This document shows, piece by piece, positions 23,468-32,540 of a stretch of 64,000 bases of DNA. Each line of letters opens with the position of its first letter. The first letter of the stretch is position 1. The position numbers and the translations under genes are program-made. A model generated the notes under the pieces. The model was not told where the DNA came from. It saw nothing but the letters and a program-made list of their open reading frames with translations, and did not search any database. Source of the DNA: Mediterraneibacter butyricigenes (GTDB lineage: Bacteria; Bacillota; Clostridia; Lachnospirales; Lachnospiraceae); NCBI RefSeq assembly GCF_003574295.1, contig NZ_BHGK01000001.1, positions 2,294,001 through 2,358,000 on the forward strand, given 5' to 3'.

Positions 23468-23668
23468 TTGGCAAAAAGAGTGGCAAGTGTCGATAAAAAA
23501 AGATGTGTTGCCTGCGGAGTATGTGAAAATACTTGTCCGCTGGCAGTGGCCAAAGTTTACCATGGATGTTATACAGTGGTAGAAGAAACATTGTGCGTAG
23601 GATGTGGAAAATGTGCAAAGTCCTGTCCGGCAGGCTGTATTGAAATGAAAGAGAGGACAGCGATGTGA
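23468..23668 (+). CDS. 2[4Fe-4S] ferredoxin
   Basis: This 66-residue protein carries two clusters of the CxxCxxCxxxCP type (CVACGVCENTCP and CVGCGKCAKSCP), enough for two [4Fe-4S] centres in a low-potential electron carrier. It starts at TTG (23468) after GAAAGGGG; no ATG is available earlier. Its last codon overlaps the start of the decayed membrane gene that follows, so they were once translationally coupled. Confidence 0.9.
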   Translation: MAKRVASVDKKRCVACGVCENTCPLAVAKVYHGCYTVVEETLCVGCGKCAKSCPAGCIEMKERTAM

Positions 23669-24208
23669 AGAAAAAGAAACATTGGTATGATTATTTATGG
23701 ATATGGGCGATCCTTTATTTTGCTCTCGGTTTTTTAATGTTTTGTTCGCTTGGTTTGGGATGATTGATTTCCTGTTGCCGTTAGGAATAGCAATATTCGG
23801 TGGAAATAAATTAAGCTTGGTGGAGATTTAAAATGCTCAAGAAATAAACCAACCCCGCGATGGATGAGTTCAAAATGGTTCCGATACGGCTTTTTGATAT
23901 TTTTCCTTACAATGTTTGGGAATATGGTATTTCAGACATATTTAGTTGGTGCCGGAGCATCCTCCTTGCGTGAAGCCATCAAATTATTCTGGACCTTCCG
24001 TGTTCCGTGGGGATGGACATACACTGCCGGAACAGTAGCTGATTGGGTGGCACAGTTTAGTTTTGGATTTTATAGTTTGATGCTTACATCTTTGTTGTTA
24101 GGGTTGATTGTAATGGTGTTATATAAGCCACGAACCTGGTGTACATTTTGTCCAATGGGAACAATGACGCAGGGTATCTGTAAATTAAAAAATAATGAAA
24201 AGAAGTAA
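23665..24208 (+). pseudogene. Membrane 4Fe-4S-binding protein (NapH-like), broken in two places
   Basis: The first part (GTG at 23665) reads MKKKKHWYDYLWIWAILYF then stops at 23761. A shift at a six-T run near 23730 restores FNVLFAWFGMIDFLLPLGIAI, which ends at a TAA near 23831. A third frame resumes LKCSRNKPTPRWMSSKWFRYG and runs to 24208 with CTFCPMGTMTQGIC at the end. Together they make one polytopic protein of the family with membrane helices and a C-terminal Cx2C cluster. The middle cysteine segment usually seen (CxxxCGRGQ type, from memory) appears deleted. An ATG at 23864 could still give a 114-residue C-terminal piece. Confidence 0.75.
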
Positions 24209-24224
24209 TACTTTAAGGTGATTC

Positions 24225-24268
24225 ATAAAAGGCATATGTCAAAAACATTATTGACATATGCCTTTTAT
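24225..24268. promoter_or_regulatory. Perfect 18-bp inverted repeat overlapping the -35 of the DUF134-NifX gene
   Basis: ATAAAAGGCATATGTCAA (24225-24242) and TTGACATATGCCTTTTAT (24251-24268) are exactly complementary across an 8-bp spacer. It could act as a terminator for the preceding gene. However, it carries the -35 TTGACA of the next promoter and repeats the half-site and spacing found at 22113-22140, which favours an operator. Confidence 0.7.
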
Positions 24269-24279
24269 GGGGCTATTAT
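24251..24279 (+). promoter_or_regulatory. Promoter of the DUF134-NifX gene
   Basis: TTGACA (24251-24256), a 17-bp spacer and TATTAT (24274-24279) lie 27 bp before the ATG at 24307. Confidence 0.7.
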
Positions 24280-24306
24280 ATAAGAAAAGTGAGAAAGGAG
24301 CAGTTT

Positions 24307-25080
24307 ATGCCGAGACCAGTAAAATGCAGAAAAGTTTGCCATTTCCCCAATGTTTTAGAATTTCTTCCGGCAGACGATACTGACAAAAAAACACCCATTG
24401 TTCTGACGGTAGATGAGTACGAGACAATTCGTCTTTTGGACAAGAAAGGTTATAGTCAGGAGCAGTGCGCAGCATCTATGCAAGTCGCAAGAACAACGGT
24501 TCAGCGAATTTACGAGATTGCCAGGAAGAAAATAGCAGATGCCCTCATTGATGGACATCCACTCAAAATTGAAGGTGGAGATTTCAAAATCTGTGACGGT
24601 CAGAGTAACGACTGCAGCTTTGGAGGATGTTACAAACAGGAAATTTACAAAAAATATGCAGCAGAAAAAGGAGAGGGTATCATGAGAATAGCAGTAACAT
24701 ATGAAAACGGACAGATTTTCCAGCACTTTGGACACACAGAAACATTTAAGATTTACGATGTCGAGGAAGGAAACGTAGTACATTCAGAAGTAGTAGATAC
24801 AAATGGAAGCGGACATGGCGCATTGGCGGGAGTTCTTAATGCATTGAATGCAGATGTTCTGATCTGTGGCGGAATCGGAGGCGGTGCACAGACAGCGTTA
24901 GCGGCAGCCGGTATTAAACTTTTCGGAGGAGTTTCCGGAGATGCGGATGAAGCGGTAGAAGCTTTTATCAATGAAACACTTGAGTATAATCCAAATGTGA
25001 AGTGTTCTCATCACGAGCACAGCCACGGGGAAGGACATATATGTGGCGAGCATGGATGTGGAAACCATAGCTGTCATTAA
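24307..25080 (+). CDS. DUF134 - NifX/NifB-type iron-molybdenum cofactor domain fusion
   Basis: This protein has about 257 residues. Residues 1-105 are a DUF134 domain: MPRPVKCRKVC, LTVDEYETIRLLDKKGYSQEQCAASMQVARTTVQ-type helix-turn-helix. Residues 122-230 are a dinitrogenase iron-molybdenum cofactor biosynthesis fold: MRIAVTYENGQIFQHFGHTETFKIYDV, DVLICGGIGGGAQTAL. The tail is His/Cys-rich (HHEHSHGEGHICGEHG). A DNA-binding domain tied to a cofactor or metal-binding domain suggests a metal- or Fe-S-responsive regulator that could bind the inverted repeat before its own gene. The start follows AGAAAGGAGCAGTTT. No nitrogenase genes are nearby. Confidence 0.9.
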   Translation: MPRPVKCRKVCHFPNVLEFLPADDTDKKTPIVLTVDEYETIRLLDKKGYSQEQCAASMQVARTTVQRIYEIARKKIADALIDGHPLKIEGGDFKICDGQSNDCSFGGCYKQEIYKKYAAEKGEGIMRIAVTYENGQIFQHFGHTETFKIYDVEEGNVVHSEVVDTNGSGHGALAGVLNALNADVLICGGIGGGAQTALAAAGIKLFGGVSGDADEAVEAFINETLEYNPNVKCSHHEHSHGEGHICGEHGCGNHSCH

Positions 25081-25109
25081 GAAGAATAGCAAAAAATAAT
25101 AAACAATAC

Positions 25110-25157
25110 GAAAGGATGTGCCAAGGTAACGGAGTAGTTACCGCAGCACATCCTTTC
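25110..25157 (+). terminator. Two-tier hairpin after the DUF134-NifX gene
   Basis: GAAAGGATGTGC (25110-25121) pairs with GCACATCCTTTC (25146-25157), and inside it GGTAAC pairs with GTTACC. The T-run afterwards is poor (TGTGTTATTTTCC). It is likely a terminator. Confidence 0.65.
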
Positions 25158-25494
25158 TGTGTTATTTTCCAGAAAGATAGAGTGTACTTTTAGCACGATA
25201 GTTAAAGTTTGCGGATGTCGTGACAAGCTTTATGTATTGATTATTTCTTGCTTGCGGAAAGTGATGAATGGACCGTATAATAATTATTAAGCATCCAGAG
25301 AGTTCTTATTATAGATGTCAATGGAACAGAAATCAGAGTGATTAAAGAAAGACGAAGCAGATCGGTTAGCGATTGGATGGGATGTAAAGAGAGAACTTTC
25401 AATAATAAACTATCGTATCCACACAGATGCAGTAAAAGAATTTTTGATAACGCCCACATTATCTCCGCAGGAAATGGCATATAAAAATAAAGTG

Positions 25495-25533
25495 TATAAA
25501 AGAAATTTACGGTAAATTTGAAAACATCCAGAT
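25495..25533 (+). pseudogene. Fragment of a RelE-type toxin gene
   Basis: These 39 bp match 14993-15031 inside the toxin gene at about 34 positions and translate to KEIYGKFENIQ, against KEIYGKFENLQ in the intact toxin. The flanks do not continue the similarity. The 25,158-25,604 stretch otherwise holds only broken frames and looks like decayed accessory DNA. Confidence 0.55.
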
Positions 25534-25604
25534 ATATCATCCATTTTCCTTGCGAGGATGCAAGTCGAACCAGATCATATACAGATAAATTGGAGGGAAT
25601 CCAT

Positions 25605-26294
25605 ATGAATCATCTTACAGATGCTGCTCATGAGAGTATGCAAAATTCAGAAGCTGCTGTGACATATATTGTGGAAGCATTGTTTTCGCAAATATTTGAG
25701 CTTGATGGTACAACAGAAGTTATGATTTCTGAAAATATTAAAAAAGGTTGTCCTCATATTTGGACAGATGCGAATTTTCGAATTGTCACAAATCGTTTGC
25801 TCGACTGGTGGATGCACAACATGCCATATCTGTATCTGGCAATGTTGGAAGATAAGAAATTTACAGATGTCTTGTATGAGAATTTAAAGAAAGTGGTTGC
25901 TTGCGATAAGGCAGGAAGACTTACGGAAAGAACATATAAGGAAGACGGTAGTGTTCGGAAGTCAACATTAGCGGAGGATACATTATTCCATGTTAATTTT
26001 ACAAAATTTAATGACGTTTTGTATAAAGAACTGGCGGCAGGTCTTGAGAAATCAATGCATTCACTGGATGTGATTTCCGACAGAGTGGATGATTTTGTAA
26101 ACGGTCTTACAGCGACTAAACGTGATCATATTTCATACATTGTTTGCAATTTTATGTACTTGCTGTTTGAATTGATGCATAACAATGCACTGTATGATTG
26201 GTTGGAAGCTATCAGCAGATATTATCAAGAAATGGTAACCTCACATGCTGCAGTTTATGATGAGGATGCTGATAATCCGGGAGATTTTGCGTAA
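25605..26294 (+). CDS. Hypothetical helical protein
   Basis: This 229-residue, mostly helical, acidic protein (for example IVTNRLLDWWMHNMPYLYLAML, ISYIVCNFMYLLFELMHNNALYDWLEAISRYYQEM) has no signal peptide and no motif I recognise. The ATG at 25605 has a GGAGGG site, so I prefer it to the longer frame from 25518 that runs through decayed sequence. It is monocistronic, followed by a possible terminator near 26298-26332. Confidence 0.65.
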   Translation: MNHLTDAAHESMQNSEAAVTYIVEALFSQIFELDGTTEVMISENIKKGCPHIWTDANFRIVTNRLLDWWMHNMPYLYLAMLEDKKFTDVLYENLKKVVACDKAGRLTERTYKEDGSVRKSTLAEDTLFHVNFTKFNDVLYKELAAGLEKSMHSLDVISDRVDDFVNGLTATKRDHISYIVCNFMYLLFELMHNNALYDWLEAISRYYQEMVTSHAAVYDEDADNPGDFA

Positions 26295-26454
26295 TACATA
26301 AAAAGGCATAAGGTCATGGGATATCCCTTTTTTGATTTCGTAAACAAATGTAGAGTATTTTAATTTGGAATCGATTGGTATATAATTGCAATAGAAAAAG
26401 GAAGCAAAACGATAAATATAAGAAATATGGATTTAGAAGGAGCGACAGAAGAAA

Positions 26455-27300
26455 ATGATACAGGACATTTATCCGCATAAATTATACAATGAATACGATC
26501 CGATGGCTAAAGTGCAGGCGGACAGCCCTATTTTAAATATTTACGATGGAAAAATATTGGTTCAGACGGAGAAATTTGAGAACAATATCCTGGAGTTCCC
26601 ATTGAAAAAGGAATTGCCTGACCAATTGGAATATACATATCTGTTCAGGGTGGATGACAGAAAATATTTTCTGTGGAAGGAGGAACTCCCGGAAGAGTCT
26701 ATACCGGAAGGATATTCTTATGTTACAGAGAGAAGTCTGCGGAAAGAAGGCATTGGTCCTTGTGAAGCAGTTTTTGCAGCCACGACAGGAAAGCATTTGT
26801 CAGACTGGTACAGAGATACCTGTTATTGTGGAAGATGTGGGATAAAGATGAAACAGAATGACAAGGAACGGGCAATGCGTTGTCCATCTTGTGATTATGT
26901 GGCGTATCCACGGATTATGCCAGCGGTGATTGTTGGAGTAAAAAATAAAGATCGGATTTTGCTTACCAGATATCGGACGGGCTTTGCACATAATGCGCTG
27001 ATTGCCGGTTTTACAGAGATCGGAGAAACGGTGGAAGAGACCGTGAAGCGTGAAGTTATGGAAGAAGCTGGCATCAGAGTTAAGAATCTTCATTATTACA
27101 AATCTCAGCCATGGGGGACTGCAAATGACATCCTCCTTGGATTTTACTGTGAGGTGGATGGGGATGATACCATCACCATGGATCGCAATGAGCTGAAGTA
27201 TGCAGAATGGGTACAGCGAGAAGAGATTGTACTTCAGCCGGGAACCTTCAGCCTGACAAATGAGATGATGCGCAGATTTAAAGAAGGAGAGGAAATATAG
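26455..27300 (+). CDS. nudC: NUDIX hydrolase, NudC-like NAD(H) pyrophosphatase
   Basis: This 281-residue enzyme has an N-terminal domain, a zinc ribbon (CYCGRCG ... MRCPSCDY, about residues 122-146) and a Nudix box GFTEIGETVEETVKREVMEE (about 186-205). The segment SQPWGT stands where NudC proteins carry SQPWPF. These enzymes hydrolyse NADH to NMNH and AMP and can remove NAD caps from RNA. The changed SQPW motif could alter specificity. The start follows AGAAGGAGCGACAGAAGAAA. Confidence 0.9.
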   Translation: MIQDIYPHKLYNEYDPMAKVQADSPILNIYDGKILVQTEKFENNILEFPLKKELPDQLEYTYLFRVDDRKYFLWKEELPEESIPEGYSYVTERSLRKEGIGPCEAVFAATTGKHLSDWYRDTCYCGRCGIKMKQNDKERAMRCPSCDYVAYPRIMPAVIVGVKNKDRILLTRYRTGFAHNALIAGFTEIGETVEETVKREVMEEAGIRVKNLHYYKSQPWGTANDILLGFYCEVDGDDTITMDRNELKYAEWVQREEIVLQPGTFSLTNEMMRRFKEGEEI

Positions 27301-27424
27301 GGATATTTGGGGTTACTTCATGAAATGGAATCAGAGGAAAAGCTGACCAGAAAAGAAATCAAAAATCATAGGTTTGTTTGGGTAGATTTGGAAAAGAAAA
27401 TGAATCGCAGAAATAAAAATGGAC

Positions 27425-27456
27425 ATCCGTGGGAAGAATATTCCTACGGATTTTTT
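27425..27456 (+). terminator. Terminator after nudC region
   Basis: ATCCGTGGGAA pairs with TTCCTACGGAT and is followed by six T. The 27,301-27,550 gap shows no convincing gene. Just after the terminator comes GACGAGCCAAAGG, repeated after the thrS leader terminator. Confidence 0.75.
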
Positions 27457-27550
27457 GGTTTCACGACGAGCCAAAGGCTAAGCTTGCCTCATGAATTCAT
27501 GAAAAGCCATTTACTAAGCTTGAATTGCAGAGCAAAAGGAGAAGGAAAAA

Positions 27551-28429
27551 ATGAACAGAAAAAGAAGTTTTCTATCTGGAAACTATTCTGGACGGGATCT
27601 GGCAAAACAATTTGGGGTGGATTTGTTCAGCGGATGTTTTATTGCCTGTGGCATCTATAATTTTGCATCGGCAGCAGGCTTTCCGATGGCAGGAGTCTCT
27701 GGGATTTCTCTGATTTTTCACCGCTTGTTTGGAACACCAATCGGTGGCATGAGCCTCCTTTTGAATGTCCCAATTGTACTGGTCTGCTTTCGAACACTGG
27801 GAAAGGCGTTTTTTGCCAGATCACTTCGAACGCTTTTGGTGGTTTCGTTTCTCACAGATTACGGAGCACCGTTGCTGCCGATTTATCAGGGGGATCGCCT
27901 GCTGGCGGCAATTGCAGCAGGAGTCCTGACAGGAATCGGTTATGCACTGGTTTTTCGCAATCAGAGTTCCACCGGAGGAATGGATTTTGTAACGCTGTCC
28001 ATTCGGGCAAAACGCCCTTATCTGTCTATGGGCAAAATTGTGCTGGCGGTAGATCTGGTGATTATTTCGGCGGGAGGATGGATTTTCCGCGATCTGGATG
28101 GAGTGATTTATGGGGGAATTTTAACCTGGCTGATGAGTCATATTATTGATCAGGTCCTGTATGGACTTAGTGCCGGTAAGATGGCGATGATTGTGACGCA
28201 AGATGGAAAAAAGATTTCAGAAATGATCGGTCAGACCGCAAAAAGGGGTGCTACGATCTTTGAAGCAAAAGGTGGATATACGGGAGAACAAAAGCAGGTG
28301 GTTTTGTGTGCGGCCAGTAAAAAGCAGATGTATGAGATTCAAAAAAATGCCCGGGAAATGGATCCGGCATCCTTCACCATTATTGTGGAGTCGAATGAAG
28401 TGTTGGGAGAAGGATTTGACAGGAAGTGA
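27551..28429 (+). CDS. YitT-family membrane protein
   Basis: This 292-residue protein has about five transmembrane helices (residues 20-190) with FSGCFIACGIYNF, GISLIF and the motif RNQSSTGGMDFV. A cytosolic DUF2179 domain follows (about 205-290, MIVTQDGKKISEMI, GATIFEAKGGYTG). This is the YitT/YpjC architecture of unknown transport or sensing function, common in Firmicutes. The start at 27551 follows AAAAGGAGAAGGAAAAA. Confidence 0.92.
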   Translation: MNRKRSFLSGNYSGRDLAKQFGVDLFSGCFIACGIYNFASAAGFPMAGVSGISLIFHRLFGTPIGGMSLLLNVPIVLVCFRTLGKAFFARSLRTLLVVSFLTDYGAPLLPIYQGDRLLAAIAAGVLTGIGYALVFRNQSSTGGMDFVTLSIRAKRPYLSMGKIVLAVDLVIISAGGWIFRDLDGVIYGGILTWLMSHIIDQVLYGLSAGKMAMIVTQDGKKISEMIGQTAKRGATIFEAKGGYTGEQKQVVLCAASKKQMYEIQKNAREMDPASFTIIVESNEVLGEGFDRK

Positions 28430-28635
28430 AAGCAGACTTCTTTAGAAAATCTTTGGATTCTGTCACTTTTCTCCTTTAGAAAACCTGTGTATAATGAAAC
28501 ACAGAGAACAAGAAAGAAAAGAATGAAAAACAAACCGAAGGAATCAGAGCTATAGTGCAAAGCAAAGAGTATGAAATAAAAAGGCTGAACTACAGGAGAG
28601 CAAAAGATAGAAACAGGTATGGGAGAGGATGAAAT

Positions 28636-29334
28636 ATGGAAGTGAATCACATCTTGGTCGTTGAGGACGACAAGGAGATACGGGAAGGAATTGAAATCTA
28701 TTTAAAAAGTCAGGGGTATGTGGTCTTTCAAGCGGAAGATGGGATCGAAGGTTTGGAAGTGGTGGAGAAAGAAGAGATCCATTTGGCAATTGTGGATATT
28801 ATGATGCCTCGGATGGACGGAATCCGAATGACCATGAAAATCCGGGAAAAATATGATTTTCCAATTATTATGTTGTCAGCAAAATCAGAGGAAGTGGATA
28901 AGATTACGGGGCTAAATATCGGAGCGGATGATTACGTGACAAAGCCATTTACGCCGATGGAACTGATGGCGCGGGTGAATTCCCAGCTTCGAAGATACCG
29001 GAAGTTTTTAGAAAAGCTGGAACCTTCGGAAAATGTACATGTGATTGGTGGGCTGGAGATCAATGAAGATCTGGTTGAGGTGTCAGTGGACGGTGCTCCG
29101 GTAAAGGTAACGCCTATCGAATACAAGATTCTGTTGCTTCTGGCGAAGAATCCGGGACGGGTATTTTCCGCAGAAGAGATCTATGAGAGAGTCTGGCAGG
29201 AAAGGGCAATCAACACGGATACGATCATGGTACATGTGAGAAATATCAGGGAAAAGATCGAAGTGGATCCAAAAAATCCGAAATATTTAAAGGTGGTGTG
29301 GGGCGTTGGCTATAAAATTGAAAAACAACCATAA
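28636..29334 (+). CDS. OmpR/PhoB-family response regulator
   Basis: This 232-residue protein has a receiver domain (HILVVEDDKEIREGIE, phospho-acceptor Asp in AIVDIMMPRMDG, KPFTPMELMARV) and a C-terminal winged helix (PVKVTPIEYKILLLLAKNPGRVFSAEE, HVRNIREKI). It overlaps its kinase by 29 bp, so the pair is translationally coupled, and the CPBP protease gene overlaps the kinase in turn. A TATAAT occurs at 28490-28495 without a clear -35. Confidence 0.95.
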   Translation: MEVNHILVVEDDKEIREGIEIYLKSQGYVVFQAEDGIEGLEVVEKEEIHLAIVDIMMPRMDGIRMTMKIREKYDFPIIMLSAKSEEVDKITGLNIGADDYVTKPFTPMELMARVNSQLRRYRKFLEKLEPSENVHVIGGLEINEDLVEVSVDGAPVKVTPIEYKILLLLAKNPGRVFSAEEIYERVWQERAINTDTIMVHVRNIREKIEVDPKNPKYLKVVWGVGYKIEKQP

Positions 29335-31456
29335 AACAGGCTGGATCATAACAATCTGTCTGCTGTTGATCTGTTCGGCAGTGATGTGTTTTGGATATTC
29401 GGCATTTGCCACAGAAATGGAAAAGTCTCTGGATGGAACAGAACTGGATCCGGAAGTGATGGAAGATATTGTAAAGCCGCTGGTTGCGGGGAATTACATT
29501 TTATACAATGAGATCAGTGGGGATTCGGATCGTTCCTTTATTCAGGAAGCGTATGATGATACGGATCAGTTCTATCTGGCGCGAAAATATATGGATAGTG
29601 CGGTTTATGGCTGGGATGGAAAATTAAAACAGGGAAATGTGTCGGAAAGTGTGCAGAAAAATCTGATGCAGGACCAGACGGAGTATGCGCTGAGAGTTCG
29701 TTTTACATATGGAGAAAATGCAGTCCTGAATGATGTACAGGTGGATGGAACTGCCGTGGATAATCAGATGCAGTACAATCTGGAAAATTATCTTCTGGAT
29801 CAGGTGGAAAACAACGAGGATCTGACTGAGATTGCGGTGCCGGAACAGGCCGTGATCACTTATGGAATGACCCAGAAACAGCTGGACGGCTATCTTGCCA
29901 GTGTGGATGACATGGGAACTTATCTGAATACGATGAAATTGGCAGATAACGGAATCTATCGGATGTTTCAGTTGCTGCTGTTTGGAGTGGCAATCTTGTT
30001 GGGCTTGTGGATTCCCTGTTGCAAGGCGTGGGGAATCGGTACGGAAAAATATTTCCGGGTTCCGTTTGAAGTTGTATTACTGGTAATTGCGGGAATCGCT
30101 GCCGTGAACAGGAGTTGTGTCAGTGTAGTCTGGCGGACGCTGAATGGTTCCATGGCTTCGGCGATCAATGTGGGGCTGAATGTGTCCAAAGGAAGTGCGC
30201 AGGGCTATATTATCTGCATGGGATTAAATGTACTGATGTGGCTTCTGGTGTATGGTGCGGCATTCTGGAGTACGGTGTGTCTTCGGGCAATCTTTACAAT
30301 GAAGAAGCAGTATTTCAGAGAACGGACGCTGATCGGAAAAGTGCGTGGAAAAACAATCCGTGAAGTGGGAAAACAAGTTCTGGATGTACTGAAAAAGATT
30401 TATAATGGACTGTTGCATGTGGATCTGCAGAAAAAAACAAACCGTACCATTTTGAAGGTCGTGATCTTAAATGGAATCATTTTTCTGATTGTTTCTTTTC
30501 TGTGGGATTACGGATTCCTGGCGATTTGTCTGTATTCGGTGTTACTGTTCTTTTTCCTGCGACATTATTTTGGGGATGTAAGGAAACAGTATGACAGACT
30601 TCTGGCGTCTACCAACGAGCTGGCACTTGGCAATCTGGAGGTGGGACTTGACGAAGATTACGGAATCTTTGATCCGGTGGCAGAGGAACTTCGGAAGATC
30701 CAGGTCGGATTTAAAAAGGCGGTGGAAGAAGAGGTGAAGAGTGAGCGGATGAAGACGGAACTGATCACAAATGTGTCTCATGACCTGAAAACACCGCTTA
30801 CGGCGATCATTACCTATACAGATCTGTTAAAAGAGGAAACAAACAGGGAAAATCAGAAAGAATATATTGAAGTTCTGGAAAGAAAGTCTCTTCGGTTGAA
30901 AGCGTTGATTGAAGATCTTTTTGAAATCAGTAAAGCGACCAGCAAGAACGTTACGATGAATTTCATGAAAGTTGACATTGTAGGCTTGTTAAAACAGGTT
31001 GGTTTGGAGTATGATAGTAAAAGAGAGGAAGCCAATCTTGAATTTAAGTGGAAACTGCCGGAAGGCAAAGTGATTTTGTGGCTGGACAGCCAGAAGACCT
31101 ACCGGATTTTTGAAAATCTGATCGTCAACATTACGAAATACGCTCTGGAAAATACCCGGGTTTACATTGAGATGGACGTGATCGGGGATCAGGTGCGGAT
31201 CGTGATGAAAAATGTATCAGCCAGTGAACTGAATTTTGATACAGAAGAGATTACCGACCGGTTTGTACGCGGAGATGTTTCCAGAAAGACAGAAGGTTCC
31301 GGTCTTGGCCTTGCAATTGCGAAGAGCTTTACAGAATTGCAGGGAGGAACACTGAGAATTCTGACTGATGCAGATCTTTTCAAAGTAGAGATTGTGTTTC
31401 CGTGTATGAAGGAAGGCACGGATGGAAGAACAGAGCAGAACGAATCAGACAAATAG
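29306..31456 (+). CDS. Sensor histidine kinase
   Basis: This membrane kinase of about 716 residues starts at TTG 29306. It has one N-terminal helix, a sensor region of about 170 residues, several helices (about residues 222-335 and 375-420) and a HAMP-like linker. The H-box is NVSHDLKTPLTAIITYTDLL with His at about residue 491. The ATPase domain contains FENLIVNITKYALENTRV and GSGLGLAIAKSF. The N-box reads NITKYA, where most kinases have a N-x-x-K-Y/H-x-P pattern. This type, with multiple helices and a coupled CPBP gene, is common in Lachnospiraceae; the signal is unknown. Confidence 0.93.
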   Translation: MAIKLKNNHKTGWIITICLLLICSAVMCFGYSAFATEMEKSLDGTELDPEVMEDIVKPLVAGNYILYNEISGDSDRSFIQEAYDDTDQFYLARKYMDSAVYGWDGKLKQGNVSESVQKNLMQDQTEYALRVRFTYGENAVLNDVQVDGTAVDNQMQYNLENYLLDQVENNEDLTEIAVPEQAVITYGMTQKQLDGYLASVDDMGTYLNTMKLADNGIYRMFQLLLFGVAILLGLWIPCCKAWGIGTEKYFRVPFEVVLLVIAGIAAVNRSCVSVVWRTLNGSMASAINVGLNVSKGSAQGYIICMGLNVLMWLLVYGAAFWSTVCLRAIFTMKKQYFRERTLIGKVRGKTIREVGKQVLDVLKKIYNGLLHVDLQKKTNRTILKVVILNGIIFLIVSFLWDYGFLAICLYSVLLFFFLRHYFGDVRKQYDRLLASTNELALGNLEVGLDEDYGIFDPVAEELRKIQVGFKKAVEEEVKSERMKTELITNVSHDLKTPLTAIITYTDLLKEETNRENQKEYIEVLERKSLRLKALIEDLFEISKATSKNVTMNFMKVDIVGLLKQVGLEYDSKREEANLEFKWKLPEGKVILWLDSQKTYRIFENLIVNITKYALENTRVYIEMDVIGDQVRIVMKNVSASELNFDTEEITDRFVRGDVSRKTEGSGLGLAIAKSFTELQGGTLRILTDADLFKVEIVFPCMKEGTDGRTEQNESDK

Positions 31457-32378
31457 ACAACTTCATATCTACCATGGAATTTTAGGACTTATCATAGCGG
31501 GAATCATTATATTCCTGTCTCCGCTGGGCAGCGTACTGGGGCTTTACGGGACAGGAGTGAATGAGCTCCTGCTATTTGCATGTGCAATTCTGATTGCAAA
31601 AACAGCCGGAGCAGACCTGGAAAAGGTATTCCCACTCCAGACACCGACGTTTCGTCAGACGGCCGGAACGGTGATTCTCTGGATTGCATCCATGATTTTG
31701 ATGACGGTGGCAACGCTGATTATGACGGTGCTGTTTCCCACGGAAGTCGGGGAAGTGAGTTCCGGCTTGATGTCTGCATTTTTAAGTGTTCCATTGGAAA
31801 TGCGGATTTTAATCATTGTGATTTTGCCGGCAATCTGTGAGGAAATGATCTTTCGCGGACTGTTTCTGCACAGTCTTTTAAGGCCGAAAATCATGCGGCA
31901 GAGAAAATGGATTCCGATCATCATAAGCGGACTGGTTTTCGGAGCGTTTCACGGAAATCCGGTTCGTATGGTGCCAACAGCATTTCTGGGAATCATGATG
32001 GCCTATCTGGTGTTGGAAACAGACAACATGTTTTATAATATGCTGTTTCATGGAATCAATAACGGAATATCGATCCTTTCTACCATAGCGGTGGGAGCAA
32101 TTCCGCAGGAGAGTGAGACCTTGCAGCTGACTGAGATTACAGCGACGGGAAGAGAGTATGTGCTGTTTTCGGTGGGAATTTATTTATGTTTTGCAGCGGT
32201 GGTTCCCTTCCTGATATATCTGGGGCGGTATCTGATTCACTGCAAAGCAGGAGAAGAGCGTAAAAAACTGTTTCCAAAGGGAAACCCATGGATCCCGCTG
32301 ATGCTTCTGGGGATTTCTGCATTGCTTTTTGTGGCGGGACTGGTAGTGATGATCGGTGCTGTGGGAAATATGATTTGA
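31422..32378 (+). CDS. CPBP-family intramembrane metalloprotease (Abi/CAAX-like)
   Basis: This 318-residue polytopic protein has the CPBP motifs ICEEMIFRGLFLHSLL (EExxxR, about residues 140-155) and VFGAFHGNPVRM (FxxxH), then a third motif around MLFHGINNG. These are the glutamates and histidines that would bind the catalytic metal in the membrane. Eight hydrophobic segments are apparent. The gene overlaps the kinase gene by 35 bp. Such proteins in Gram-positive bacteria act in bacteriocin immunity or membrane-protein processing; its link to this two-component system is inferred from overlap. Confidence 0.9.
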   Translation: MEEQSRTNQTNRQLHIYHGILGLIIAGIIIFLSPLGSVLGLYGTGVNELLLFACAILIAKTAGADLEKVFPLQTPTFRQTAGTVILWIASMILMTVATLIMTVLFPTEVGEVSSGLMSAFLSVPLEMRILIIVILPAICEEMIFRGLFLHSLLRPKIMRQRKWIPIIISGLVFGAFHGNPVRMVPTAFLGIMMAYLVLETDNMFYNMLFHGINNGISILSTIAVGAIPQESETLQLTEITATGREYVLFSVGIYLCFAAVVPFLIYLGRYLIHCKAGEERKKLFPKGNPWIPLMLLGISALLFVAGLVVMIGAVGNMI

Positions 32379-32540
32379 CAGGAAAATGCCATAAATGATA
32401 GAATTCGGAGCAAACTTTGTGAAGACAGGTGCTACTGGAAAGACAAGAACAAATATAAAAAGATAGCTTATAAGAACAAAATGAGATCAGATGAGTTTGA
32501 AACAGAATAAGTGAAATGGGATGCGAGAGGAGAGAAAAGG

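Noticed and set aside
27307-27660. 117-residue plus frame between nudC and yitT
   Set aside because: It reads through a terminator hairpin and into the yitT start in another frame; the start codon is poor.
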